10,778 nucleotides of DNA from Phycisphaerales bacterium (lineage in GTDB: Bacteria; Planctomycetota; Phycisphaerae; Tepidisphaerales; Tepidisphaeraceae), in NCBI GenBank assembly GCA_028288875.1, contig JAQGHK010000546.1, forward strand, positions 1 to 10,778. The letters run 5' to 3'. Of the stretch, positions 1 to 6,293 are shown piece after piece. Made by a program: the position numbers and the translations under genes. Position 1 is the stretch's first letter. Each line of letters begins with the position of its first letter. The notes under the pieces are model-generated. The model did not search any database. It was not told the origin of the DNA and saw only the letters and a program-made list of their open reading frames with translations.

Positions 1-2249
1 GTGGCGGCGTCCACGCGGCAGGCGGCCATGGCGGCGCGACGCTGTTTGCTCTTGCGCTTCGCGCTCCAGCGGGCGACGGCCCAGGTGCCGAGCACCAGCG
101 TGATCGCCATTGCCTGGCCGAGCACGCTTTCCCAAGTGTTGTAGAGGCCCAGCCAGTTGCCGGTCCAGATCGGCCAGGAGGTCGGCGTGAGCTTGTGGAC
201 GGGGAGCCAGCCGACGGTCTGCATCGCCCGTACCGTGCCGCCGGTGAAAGTTACCAGCACCAGGCCGATGAGCGCCGCGGTGATCAGCAGCAGTTTGAAG
301 TACGGCAGTTTCATGCCGACGTAGAGGCTGAGGATGCCTAGGCCGATCAGCAGCACACTGCCGACGGCTACACCTGCGGCCACCGGTGTGCCGCCGGCAT
401 CCAGCACCAGGCTCTGCAGGAACAGAACCGTTTCCAGCCCTTCGCGATAGCCGACGGCAAAGCCCGCGGTAAGGAGTGCCCAGATGCTTTCACCTTCAAC
501 GGCGGTGGCCTTGAGCGTGGTGATCCATTGCTTCCAGTACACCTGCTGGAACAGCCAGTTGGTGATCAGCAGCAGCACGGCGATGGCGACGATGCCGGTG
601 ATGGCGGCGATCGTTTCGCCGTGGGCCCGCAGGCTGGTCATGACGGTCTGGCTGAGGATCCAGGTGAGGGCCGTGACGACCACGCTGCCCAGCACGCCGA
701 CCCAGAACAGCCGGCGGCGGCGGGCGTTCTCTTTGCCGCGCAGGCCTGCGAAAATAGCGATGATCACGAGCAGGCCTTCCAGGCCCTCCCGCAGAACCAC
801 ACTTGCGGCGTTGATGGCGGCGGCGCTCGGCGATACGCCGCTCTTCAGCAGCACGGCCGCCTTGTTCAGCCCTTCGCTGACGCGGCCGTATGCGATTTCC
901 AGTTCAGCCTGGCCGGCGCGGCGATCCAGCAATTCTTTCACGCCGGGATGGTCCAGGCCGTCCAGCAGCAGGTGTTCGATATCGGTAGCCAGCTGCGGGT
1001 CGCGCGGCATGAGGCGGGCTTCCAGCTCCGGGTCGTACGTGGTGTACGCTTCCAGGCGGCTCTGCTCGGCTTCTTTCCAGTTGCCGGCCAACGCGGCGGC
1101 GAGGCTGCGGTTCAGCAGGCTGCGGGTTTCGAGCATCACTTCGTCGACAATGTCGGCGGTGGTGCCGCGGCGGGCGAGGGTGATGCCCAGATCGTTCTGC
1201 AGCACACCGGCGGCCTCTTTCATGACCGCTTCGACTTCATCCGCCGGCGCGATGCGGGCGATGGTGGCTTCGGCAGTTTCCAGATGCTTCTCGGCCTTTT
1301 CGAGCGCGTCGCGTTTGTCACTGGATTGGGCGAGCCACAGCGGGGCCAGTTCGCCGAGCAACTGCTGGGCCTGCGCGGTGAAGGCGACGGCCTCGCGGTA
1401 TTCCAGCGGCACGACGATCTTGCCATCGCGCACGCCGGGGGCGTATTCGCGCGGGACGAGCATCACCAGCTTGAGTAGCAGGCGTTCGCGGCGAACCTTT
1501 TCGGCATCGCTGAGCAGCGACGGCAAGGCCGACTCGACCGATTTGCGGATCGGTGTGAACGCCACGCCGACCTTGGACCATTCGACGGCGAGCGGGGCGA
1601 AGTCGGGCTTGGCGGGCGATTTGTATTCGGTCAGGCCGGCCGCGGTGGCCAGGGCGGGCGGCAGGTCGGCCAGCGTGGCGGCTTCGGCGAGGTGTTCGCG
1701 CAGCCGGCCGGGCATGGCATGCGGTTGCTGGGTGCTGCGGGCTGCTTCGCTGAGCAGTTGGCGCACGCGGGTGGTCTGCCAGGTGACGGCCTCGCGGGTG
1801 AGCAGCTTGACGGCGTCGGCGCGTTTGTCGGCCTTGCCGCCAAGGGTTTCGAGAAGCAGTGCCCCCTCGGCCGACGTCACGCCGCGCGGGAGGAACAGCT
1901 CGCAGCGCCACCGCTTGGCTTCGTCCAGGTCGCCCGCGCTCACGGCGGCGGCCATCTTCAGGGTGATCGCCTGCTGCAGCGTGCCACGGATCGCGCCGAC
2001 GCGTGTGGGCAGATCGGTCGTGGCGGCGGTTTGTGATTCCAGCGCGGCGCGGATCGGCGCATCGAACGCCGAGAGCAGTTCGTCCGGCACGGCGATGGAC
2101 ACGGGCTTGGCGTCCGGGTCGGCGTAGAAATCGACGACGGCCGAGTCGAGGCTTTCTGCGTACGTGCGCAGCGCGGTAATGGGCGTGGCCCGCGCGAAGC
2201 CGGCGACGCTCAGGACGATCAGGAGGACGATCTTCAATGCTCCACGCAT
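1..2249 (-). CDS. FTR1-family ferric iron permease with long periplasmic N-terminal region (C-terminal tail cut by window edge)
   Basis: High-affinity iron permease of the FTR1/EfeU family, expected to move ferric iron across the inner membrane. 749 codons are visible. An ATG at 2249 opens a signal peptide (MRGALKIVLLIVLSVAGFARA). Residues about 22-475 are a helical, charged, predicted periplasmic region that includes a VPREY...EYREAVAF stretch (about 265-290) typical of long FTR1 proteins. The permease core follows, with the two diagnostic REGLE iron-binding motifs at residues 487-491 (first membrane helix) and 602-606 (fourth helix). All seven expected hydrophobic segments are visible, the last followed by a basic tail (AKRKSKQRR), so little is missing beyond base 1. 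No CxxCH haem motif is seen in the N-terminal region, unlike some cytochrome-FTR1 fusions. It lies 100 bases downstream of the imelysin-like gene on the same strand, a recurring EfeUO-type pairing. Only a weak GAGAG ribosome site precedes the start. Family assignment is firm; iron as substrate follows from the family. Confidence 0.93.
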   Translation of the reverse strand, partial: MRGALKIVLLIVLSVAGFARATPITALRTYAESLDSAVVDFYADPDAKPVSIAVPDELLSAFDAPIRAALESQTAATTDLPTRVGAIRGTLQQAITLKMAAAVSAGDLDEAKRWRCELFLPRGVTSAEGALLLETLGGKADKRADAVKLLTREAVTWQTTRVRQLLSEAARSTQQPHAMPGRLREHLAEAATLADLPPALATAAGLTEYKSPAKPDFAPLAVEWSKVGVAFTPIRKSVESALPSLLSDAEKVRRERLLLKLVMLVPREYAPGVRDGKIVVPLEYREAVAFTAQAQQLLGELAPLWLAQSSDKRDALEKAEKHLETAEATIARIAPADEVEAVMKEAAGVLQNDLGITLARRGTTADIVDEVMLETRSLLNRSLAAALAGNWKEAEQSRLEAYTTYDPELEARLMPRDPQLATDIEHLLLDGLDHPGVKELLDRRAGQAELEIAYGRVSEGLNKAAVLLKSGVSPSAAAINAASVVLREGLEGLLVIIAIFAGLRGKENARRRRLFWVGVLGSVVVTALTWILSQTVMTSLRAHGETIAAITGIVAIAVLLLITNWLFQQVYWKQWITTLKATAVEGESIWALLTAGFAVGYREGLETVLFLQSLVLDAGGTPVAAGVAVGSVLLIGLGILSLYVGMKLPYFKLLLITAALIGLVLVTFTGGTVRAMQTVGWLPVHKLTPTSWPIWTGNWLGLYNTWESVLGQAMAITLVLGTWAVARWSAKRKSKQRRAAMAACRVDAA

Positions 2250-2301
2250 CAGAATTCTCTCACAATCTTCAAACCCCTACATCACTCGCCGGTTAGCAGA
2301 T

Positions 2302-2347
2302 CCTCTCCCTAGCCCTCTCCCGGGATACCGGGCGAGGGGATAAGAGG
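2302..2347. repeat. GC-rich inverted repeat (hairpin) between the imelysin-like gene and the FTR1 gene
   Basis: An 11-base arm CCCTCTCCCGG (2313-2323) faces CCGGGCGAGGG (2328-2338) across a GATA loop, with one mismatch. An outer CCTCT/AGAGG pair (2302-2306 and 2343-2347) can extend it. Read on the minus strand it begins three bases after the imelysin-like stop codon. No T-run follows, so it is not a classic intrinsic terminator. It could be a partial terminator, an RNA-stabilising 3' hairpin, or a copy of the CCCTCTCCC-type intergenic repeat that I believe is scattered in many GC-rich genomes. Which of these applies cannot be settled from one copy. Confidence 0.7.
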
Positions 2348-2349
2348 TT

Positions 2350-3414
2350 TCACTTCGCGTCGACCGTCACGCCGAGCAAGGCGGCGGCCTGCTGCGTCTG
2401 GGCGGTCAGCTTGTCGGCCTTGTCCTTGGCCTGGCTGCCGAGGGCGTCGATCGCTTCGATGGTCAGCGGCTTTTGTTGATCGCGGGTGTCGACGGTGTTG
2501 ATGAACGTGAGGATCTGGCCGTAGCCGCGCGTCACGCTTTCGGCCAGGGCGGGGTCTTTGGCCTTCACGTCGGTCATCAGGCCGTCCCAGGTGAGTTGGA
2601 CGCTGCTCATGATGCCGCGCATGTCGCTCACACGGCTGACGGCGACAAAGCGGCCGCCGGGGGCGGCGCCAGTTTTCTTGGTCTCTTTCCACTCATCAAA
2701 GTAGTCGGCCAAGGTCGGCGTCATGTTGTAGACGGCTTGGAAGCAGTCCTTATCGGTGGGCTGCCAGGCTTTGGAATCTTTGAGCAGCCGGCCGTAGCCG
2801 TCGATGGCGTAATCGGCCAGCGCGACGGCCAGTTGCGGCTTCGGCAGGCCGACGGCATTTGTACCCATGCCGGGCAGAACGGCGGCGCCATCGATGAACT
2901 TTGGATTGGTGCCGAACACGGTCGGTTCGATCAGGAAGTTGTTCAGCGAGCCCTGGTGATCGAGCGTATCCGGACCGGCATGGACGATAACGTCGGCCAC
3001 GACATCGCTGGGACTGGTGGCGTCGGCCTTGGGCAGGCCGCTATCGAGTTCGACGTCGTATTTTTCCAGGCCGGGCACGCCGGCGACGATGCCTTCGACG
3101 TACTCGTAGCCGAAGCTGTCGAGGCGCTGGTAGGCGTCGCGCATTTTCTTGATGGCGTCGGCGACTTTGGCCGATTCGCTTTGAGCGGCGGCGGCCGGGC
3201 TGCCGGCGGCTTTGACGAGGTCGGCATAGGTGGTGGCGGCGGCCTTCAGATCGGCGGCGGCGACATTGCAGCTTTCGACGACGGTGACGAGGTACGCCTT
3301 CACGCCGTCCTTGCCTTGGACATTGGCCGGCACCTGCGGCGGCGCTGGGGTGTTGGCCGACGCGATAGCGGCTGTTAGAAGCAGGGTCGACAGGCCGAGG
3401 GCGATGCGTTGCAT
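2350..3414 (-). CDS. Imelysin/EfeO-like (M75 family) periplasmic protein, probable iron-uptake partner of FTR1
   Basis: 354 residues. Start chosen at the ATG at 3414, not an in-frame ATG at 3492: it opens a clear signal peptide (MQRIALGLSTLLLTAAIASA) and has GGAG six bases upstream. The mature protein is helix-rich and resembles the imelysin/EfeO family: YEYVEGIVAGVPGLEKYDV (103-121), LIEPTVFGT (161-169), MTPTLADYFDEWKETK (231-246) and FVAVSRVSDM (256-265). In EfeUO-type systems this protein is thought to bind iron in the periplasm and deliver it to the FTR1 permease, which is the next gene on the same strand. The classical imelysin GxHxxE motif is not visible; no HxxE occurs at a matching place, so metal ligands may differ. 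There is no lipobox cysteine, so it is probably soluble in the periplasm. The gene is divergent from the OprB-type porin. Peptidase activity should not be inferred. Confidence 0.82.
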   Translation of the reverse strand: MQRIALGLSTLLLTAAIASANTPAPPQVPANVQGKDGVKAYLVTVVESCNVAAADLKAAATTYADLVKAAGSPAAAAQSESAKVADAIKKMRDAYQRLDSFGYEYVEGIVAGVPGLEKYDVELDSGLPKADATSPSDVVADVIVHAGPDTLDHQGSLNNFLIEPTVFGTNPKFIDGAAVLPGMGTNAVGLPKPQLAVALADYAIDGYGRLLKDSKAWQPTDKDCFQAVYNMTPTLADYFDEWKETKKTGAAPGGRFVAVSRVSDMRGIMSSVQLTWDGLMTDVKAKDPALAESVTRGYGQILTFINTVDTRDQQKPLTIEAIDALGSQAKDKADKLTAQTQQAAALLGVTVDAK

Positions 3415-3420
3415 AGCGAG

Positions 3421-3424
3421 CTCC
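3421..3424 (-). promoter_or_regulatory. Ribosome binding site deciding the imelysin-like start
   Basis: GGAG on the minus strand, six bases before the ATG at 3414. No comparable site precedes the alternative in-frame ATG at 3492, and the 26 extra residues would bury the signal peptide. Confidence 0.75.
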
Positions 3425-3434
3425 GAGTTGGCTG

Positions 3435-3493
3435 ATTGAGATTCAGTTGCAGCCAGGAGAGACAACGATATCGTCTTGCGACCAAATCTCAAT
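3435..3493. promoter_or_regulatory. Divergent control region: spaced inverted repeat and central palindrome
   Basis: The 107 bases between the divergent starts (3415-3521) contain a perfect 9-base inverted repeat, ATTGAGATT (3435-3443) and AATCTCAAT (3485-3493), centres 50 bases apart. Between the arms is the perfect 10-base palindrome ACGATATCGT (3465-3474). The layout resembles paired operator half-sites for a dimeric regulator, or sites that could be bridged, controlling the imelysin/FTR1 pair and the porin together. The repeats are read directly from the sequence; the operator role is inference. Confidence 0.45.
3465..3492 (-). promoter_or_regulatory. Candidate sigma70-type promoter for the imelysin-FTR1 pair
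   Basis: On the minus strand TTGAGA (3492-3487, five of six to TTGACA), a 16-base spacer, then TATCGT (3470-3465, four of six to TATAAT). The -35 element falls in one arm of the inverted repeat and the -10 falls in the central palindrome. Because that palindrome reads TATCGT on both strands it could also serve as a -10 toward the porin, although no good plus-strand -35 is seen. Confidence 0.4.
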
Positions 3494-3506
3494 AAGAATC
3501 ATGGAA
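3488..3506. promoter_or_regulatory. Weak Fur-box-like sequence over the iron-gene promoter
   Basis: CTCAATAAGAATCATGGAA matches 10 of 19 positions of the classical Fur consensus GATAATGATAATCATTATC, with an unbroken AATCAT core. It overlaps the candidate -35 of the iron genes, where iron-dependent repression would be effective. The match is weak alone; the iron-uptake context is what makes it worth listing. Confidence 0.25.
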
Positions 3507-3510
3507 TTTG

Positions 3511-3515
3511 AAAGG
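3511..3515 (+). promoter_or_regulatory. Ribosome binding site deciding the porin start
   Basis: AAAGG six bases before the ATG at 3522. Earlier in-frame ATGs at 3447 and 3501 lack a site and would put a charged peptide before the signal sequence. Confidence 0.7.
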
Positions 3516-3521
3516 TATCGG

Positions 3522-4904
3522 ATGAGCCCCGTAAAATTGATCGCCGCAATCGCGAGTGTGACCGCCGTTTTGACCCCTGCGGGTGCCGTTTTGGGTCAAT
3601 CCGCGGGTCAATCCGCCGCACCGGGGAGCTCGGCTGCCGCGCCGGTCACCTGGGCTTTGGTGCCGCCCCCGCCGGCCGCCGGCCCCGCCACGCCGGATCG
3701 GCCTCCTACCGATACGCCCGGCCCGGACAGCGCCCCCACGGCCAACCCCACGACCGCCCCCGCCGATGAGGATCGGCTGGATCTGAAGCTGCTCGGCTGG
3801 TTCGGGGCCCGCTCCTACCTGGCGGACCGCGGCCTGGTGTTCGATATCAGCCTGACCGCCGACGAATCGAAGAACCTGCGCGGCGGGGCCGACACCAATC
3901 ATGATGTGTTCCGCCATCTGTTCGACTTCCGCGCGACGCTCGACACCAAGAAGGTCGGCGGCTGGGACGGCGGGACGTTCAGCGTCGATTTCCAGAACCA
4001 GTCCGGCCGCAATGGCACGGACCTGTACGGCGACGCCCAGGGCTTTGATAACGCCGATGCCGACGGCCGCACGCAGATCAGCGAACTGTGGTACGAGCAG
4101 ATCTTCGGCGACACCCTGCGGCTGAAGGTTGGCAAAGTCGACGCCAATACTGAGTTTGCCGCCGTCGCCGCCGCCAGTGAGTTCATTAACAGCAGTTTCG
4201 GCTATTCCCCCACCATCACCGGCCTGCCGACCTACCCGGACCCGGCCGCGTCGTTCAACATCTTTTACACGCCCGTTCCCTGGTTTTACGTGCAATACGG
4301 CGTGTATGACGGCGGCGACGGCGAAACGACCGGCAATCACTCGCCGCGCACGCTCTGGCGGCAGCCGGCCGACTTTTTCCATATCGCCGAGGCAGGCTTT
4401 CACTGGACCTGCGGCGACGGCACCCTGCCGGGCCATGCGGCGGTGGGCGTCAGCTACGCCAACGGCCGGTTCGAGCGCTTCCGCGGCGGGCAGCAGAACG
4501 GCACGCAGTCGATTTATGCCCTCGTCGAACAGAAGCTGATCCACACGGTGCCGTCTGAAAAGGACAACGAGCGCGGCCTGTACGCGTTCGCCCAGTTCGG
4601 CTCGGCGGATGAGGAAGTGAACGACTTCCGCCAGCACATCGGCGCCGGGGTGACGTGGGTCGGCCCGTACGCCGCCGACAATCTGGATGCCGTCGGCCTG
4701 GCGTTCAGCACTGTGTTTTTCAGCGACGCGACGGGTTCGCCGTACACGCAGGACAGCGAAACCAGCATCGAAGCGTTCTACAACTTCCAGGCCACCAATT
4801 ACCTGAGCATCAAGCCGGACCTGCAGTACGTCATCCATCCCGGCGGCGATGCGGAGCTGAAAGACGCGCTGATCGCGACGCTGCGCGTGACGCTGGCGCT
4901 GTAA
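3522..4904 (+). CDS. OprB-family (carbohydrate-selective type) outer-membrane porin
   Basis: 460 residues from ATG 3522. A signal peptide (MSPVKLIAAIASVTAVLTPA, about 1-25) is followed by a proline/alanine-rich low-complexity linker (about 26-82) and then a beta-barrel domain. Family landmarks are VGKVDANTEFA (203-213), SEFINSSFGYSP (219-230), LPTYPDPA (235-242) and the C-terminal strand pair containing IKPDLQYVIHPGGDAE (430-445). This matches OprB porins, which form passive outer-membrane channels, classically for sugars. The proline-rich spacer is longer than usual and starts with a perfect 12-base tandem duplication (3593-3604 and 3605-3616) that encodes GQSA twice. The gene is divergent from the imelysin/FTR1 iron genes and shares their upstream region, so an iron-related or nutrient-limitation role is possible; some cyanobacterial OprB-type porins have been linked to inorganic iron uptake. 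Substrate cannot be read from the sequence. A terminator-like stem follows. Confidence 0.9.
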   Translation: MSPVKLIAAIASVTAVLTPAGAVLGQSAGQSAAPGSSAAAPVTWALVPPPPAAGPATPDRPPTDTPGPDSAPTANPTTAPADEDRLDLKLLGWFGARSYLADRGLVFDISLTADESKNLRGGADTNHDVFRHLFDFRATLDTKKVGGWDGGTFSVDFQNQSGRNGTDLYGDAQGFDNADADGRTQISELWYEQIFGDTLRLKVGKVDANTEFAAVAAASEFINSSFGYSPTITGLPTYPDPAASFNIFYTPVPWFYVQYGVYDGGDGETTGNHSPRTLWRQPADFFHIAEAGFHWTCGDGTLPGHAAVGVSYANGRFERFRGGQQNGTQSIYALVEQKLIHTVPSEKDNERGLYAFAQFGSADEEVNDFRQHIGAGVTWVGPYAADNLDAVGLAFSTVFFSDATGSPYTQDSETSIEAFYNFQATNYLSIKPDLQYVIHPGGDAELKDALIATLRVTLAL

Positions 4905-4910
4905 CAGTTT

Positions 4911-5074
4911 ATTTGGCCGCAGATGGACGCAGATAAACGCGGATAAGAGAAGAAGAAGCTAGCCACGGATGGACACCCATAGAGAAGTCGACTCTTTTTA
5001 TTCATGTCGATCCGTATTCAGCCGTGGCTTTTTTTCTCCCATCTGCGTTCATCCGCGTCCATCTGCGGCTAAAT
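4911..5074. repeat. 164-base nested palindromic element built of 10-base units
   Basis: The outer arms 4911-4944 and 5041-5074 match as inverted copies at 30 of 34 positions; all four differences are transitions. The left arm contains three tandem 10-base units: CGCAGATGGA, CGCAGATAAA and CGCGGATAAG (4918-4947). The right arm has the same unit type inverted. Inside are second arms AGCCACGG (4961-4968) and CCGTGGCT (5022-5029), whose flanks match further imperfectly, and near the centre AGTCGACT. The whole could fold into one long hairpin. It has no coding capacity and looks like a dispersed intergenic repeat or the remains of a small non-autonomous palindromic element. It starts 6 bases after the porin stop and ends 10 bases before the transporter start. 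Confidence 0.85.
4961..5035 (+). terminator. Terminator-like inner stem and T-run after the porin gene
   Basis: AGCCACGG (4961-4968) pairs with CCGTGGCT (5022-5029), and seven consecutive T bases (5029-5035) follow. The loop is long (53 bases) but contains further imperfect pairing. This would stop transcription from the porin gene before the transporter. It is part of the larger palindrome. Confidence 0.5.
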
Positions 5075-5084
5075 TCACAGCTTC

Positions 5085-6083
5085 ATGCTCCTCACGATCC
5101 TGCTTGATGTCGTCGGCCCGATTATCGTGCTGATCGGCATCGGCGCGTTTCTGCGGCTGAAGTTCAAGATTGACCTGCCGACGCTGTCAAAGCTGAACAT
5201 CTACTTCGCCATCCCGGCGTTCATCTTTCACACGGTTTCCACCAGCAAGCTGCCGTTTTCGGACATGGGCGGCATCGCCCTGATGACCGTGCTGCAGGTG
5301 GTGACGCTGGGCATTCTGATCTTCGGGATCGGCCGGCTGCTCAAGGTGCCGACGAAGACGCTGTCGGCCGTCGCGCTGGCGGTGATGTTCTACAATTCGT
5401 CGAACTACGGCCTGCCTTTGGCCGAGCTGGCGTATCCGAAGCAATTGGCGTCGACCACCGGCCGCGATGGCGGGGCCGTGCAGGCGTTCGTGCTGATGAC
5501 GCAGAACCTGCTGACCTTCACCGTCGGCTTGGCGATCGCGTCGGCGGCCCATTCGGGCTTCGCCTGGAGCAGCGCCAAGCGTGTTTTGCGCCTGCCGATG
5601 CTGCCGGCGCTGCTGTGCGGCATCGGCGTGAAGGTCTGGCTTAGCGGCGATCCGTCGCGGGCGATGCCGATCATCCTGGCCAAACCAGTCGCGTACATCG
5701 CCGCATCGCTGGTGCCGCTGGCCTGTGCGACGCTCGGAGCCCAGCTCGCCGCCAACCCGCGTTGGCCTCATTGGCGGCCGGTTGGTTTGGTGATGTTGCT
5801 TCGACTCGGCTTCGGCCCACTACAGATGGGGGTGCTGCTGTTCGCCCTCCACAAGCTGGGTGTTCCGGCGCTCGATCTTTGGGATGATAAAGGCTGGCCC
5901 GCGCAGTTGCTGATCCTCACCGCCGCCGTGCCGACGGCCGTCAATACCCTGCTCATGACGATGGAGCTGGACGGCGACGTCAACCTCGCCGCCGACTGCG
6001 TTTTCTGGACCACCGTCGGCAGCTGTATCAGCATCCCGCTGTGGCTCTGGGCCATCTGGCACTTCTTCGGAATTACTGCCTAG
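5085..6083 (+). CDS. AEC-family transporter (auxin efflux carrier / malate permease type)
   Basis: 332 residues, very hydrophobic, with about ten predicted membrane helices, the usual size and shape for bacterial AEC permeases, which export or exchange organic anions such as malate or malonate. Landmarks are a NSSNYGLPL motif (104-112) at the end of the third helix and the C-terminal segment AVPTAVNTLLM (281-291) then DVNLAADCVFWTT (298-310), both characteristic of the family. The ATG at 5085 must be at or near the true start because an in-frame TAA lies at 5070-5072, inside the palindromic element. No Shine-Dalgarno sequence precedes it (TTCACAGCTTC). The gene stands alone: a terminator-like structure lies upstream and a 210-base gap separates it from murA. 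The substrate cannot be predicted from sequence or context. Confidence 0.9.
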   Translation: MLLTILLDVVGPIIVLIGIGAFLRLKFKIDLPTLSKLNIYFAIPAFIFHTVSTSKLPFSDMGGIALMTVLQVVTLGILIFGIGRLLKVPTKTLSAVALAVMFYNSSNYGLPLAELAYPKQLASTTGRDGGAVQAFVLMTQNLLTFTVGLAIASAAHSGFAWSSAKRVLRLPMLPALLCGIGVKVWLSGDPSRAMPIILAKPVAYIAASLVPLACATLGAQLAANPRWPHWRPVGLVMLLRLGFGPLQMGVLLFALHKLGVPALDLWDDKGWPAQLLILTAAVPTAVNTLLMTMELDGDVNLAADCVFWTTVGSCISIPLWLWAIWHFFGITA

Positions 6084-6280
6084 CGCGAACATCGCACGAA
6101 CACCGAAACGCCCTGTTTTATCGGGGTATTTTCGCACTTCCGCGTTATCGGTTCTGCCGCAAACGTCCGAGAAGCAAAACGTACTAATGTAGCTGGCCGC
6201 GAACGGCGGCGATGGCCGATGCAATGGTCTGTCAGGGATAGATTTCCCGGACCCACGAATGACGAATGGCGACGCGGAGC

Positions 6281-6286
6281 GAAGGA
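6281..6286 (+). promoter_or_regulatory. Ribosome binding site deciding the murA start
   Basis: GAAGGA seven bases before the ATG at 6294. The earlier in-frame ATG at 6219 lacks such a site and would add 25 residues not found in MurA proteins. Confidence 0.8.
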
Positions 6287-6293
6287 CGCTGTA

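Noticed and set aside
484..2127. Long open frame on the plus strand (547 residues), antisense to the FTR1 gene
   Set aside because: Ser/Arg/Ala-rich product without domains, created by GC-rich codon bias opposite a gene with diagnostic REGLE motifs.
2473..3378. Plus-strand open frame (301 residues) opposite the imelysin-like gene
   Set aside because: Gly/Ala/Asp/Val-rich shadow; the minus-strand frame has a signal peptide, ribosome site and family motifs.
3489..4838. Minus-strand open frame (449 residues) opposite the porin
   Set aside because: Val/Arg/Gly-rich mirror of a well-supported OprB-type gene; it would also overlap the divergent promoter.
6084..6293. Search for a terminator, promoter or small gene between the AEC gene and murA
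   Set aside because: Only weak pairings (for example CCGA/TCGG near 6101-6139) and poor -10/-35 matches were found; nothing strong enough to list.
6219..6293. 25-residue N-terminal extension of MurA from the ATG at 6219
   Set aside because: MurA proteins begin with a short lead before the SGAKNAALPIL motif, and GAAGGA sits before the ATG at 6294.
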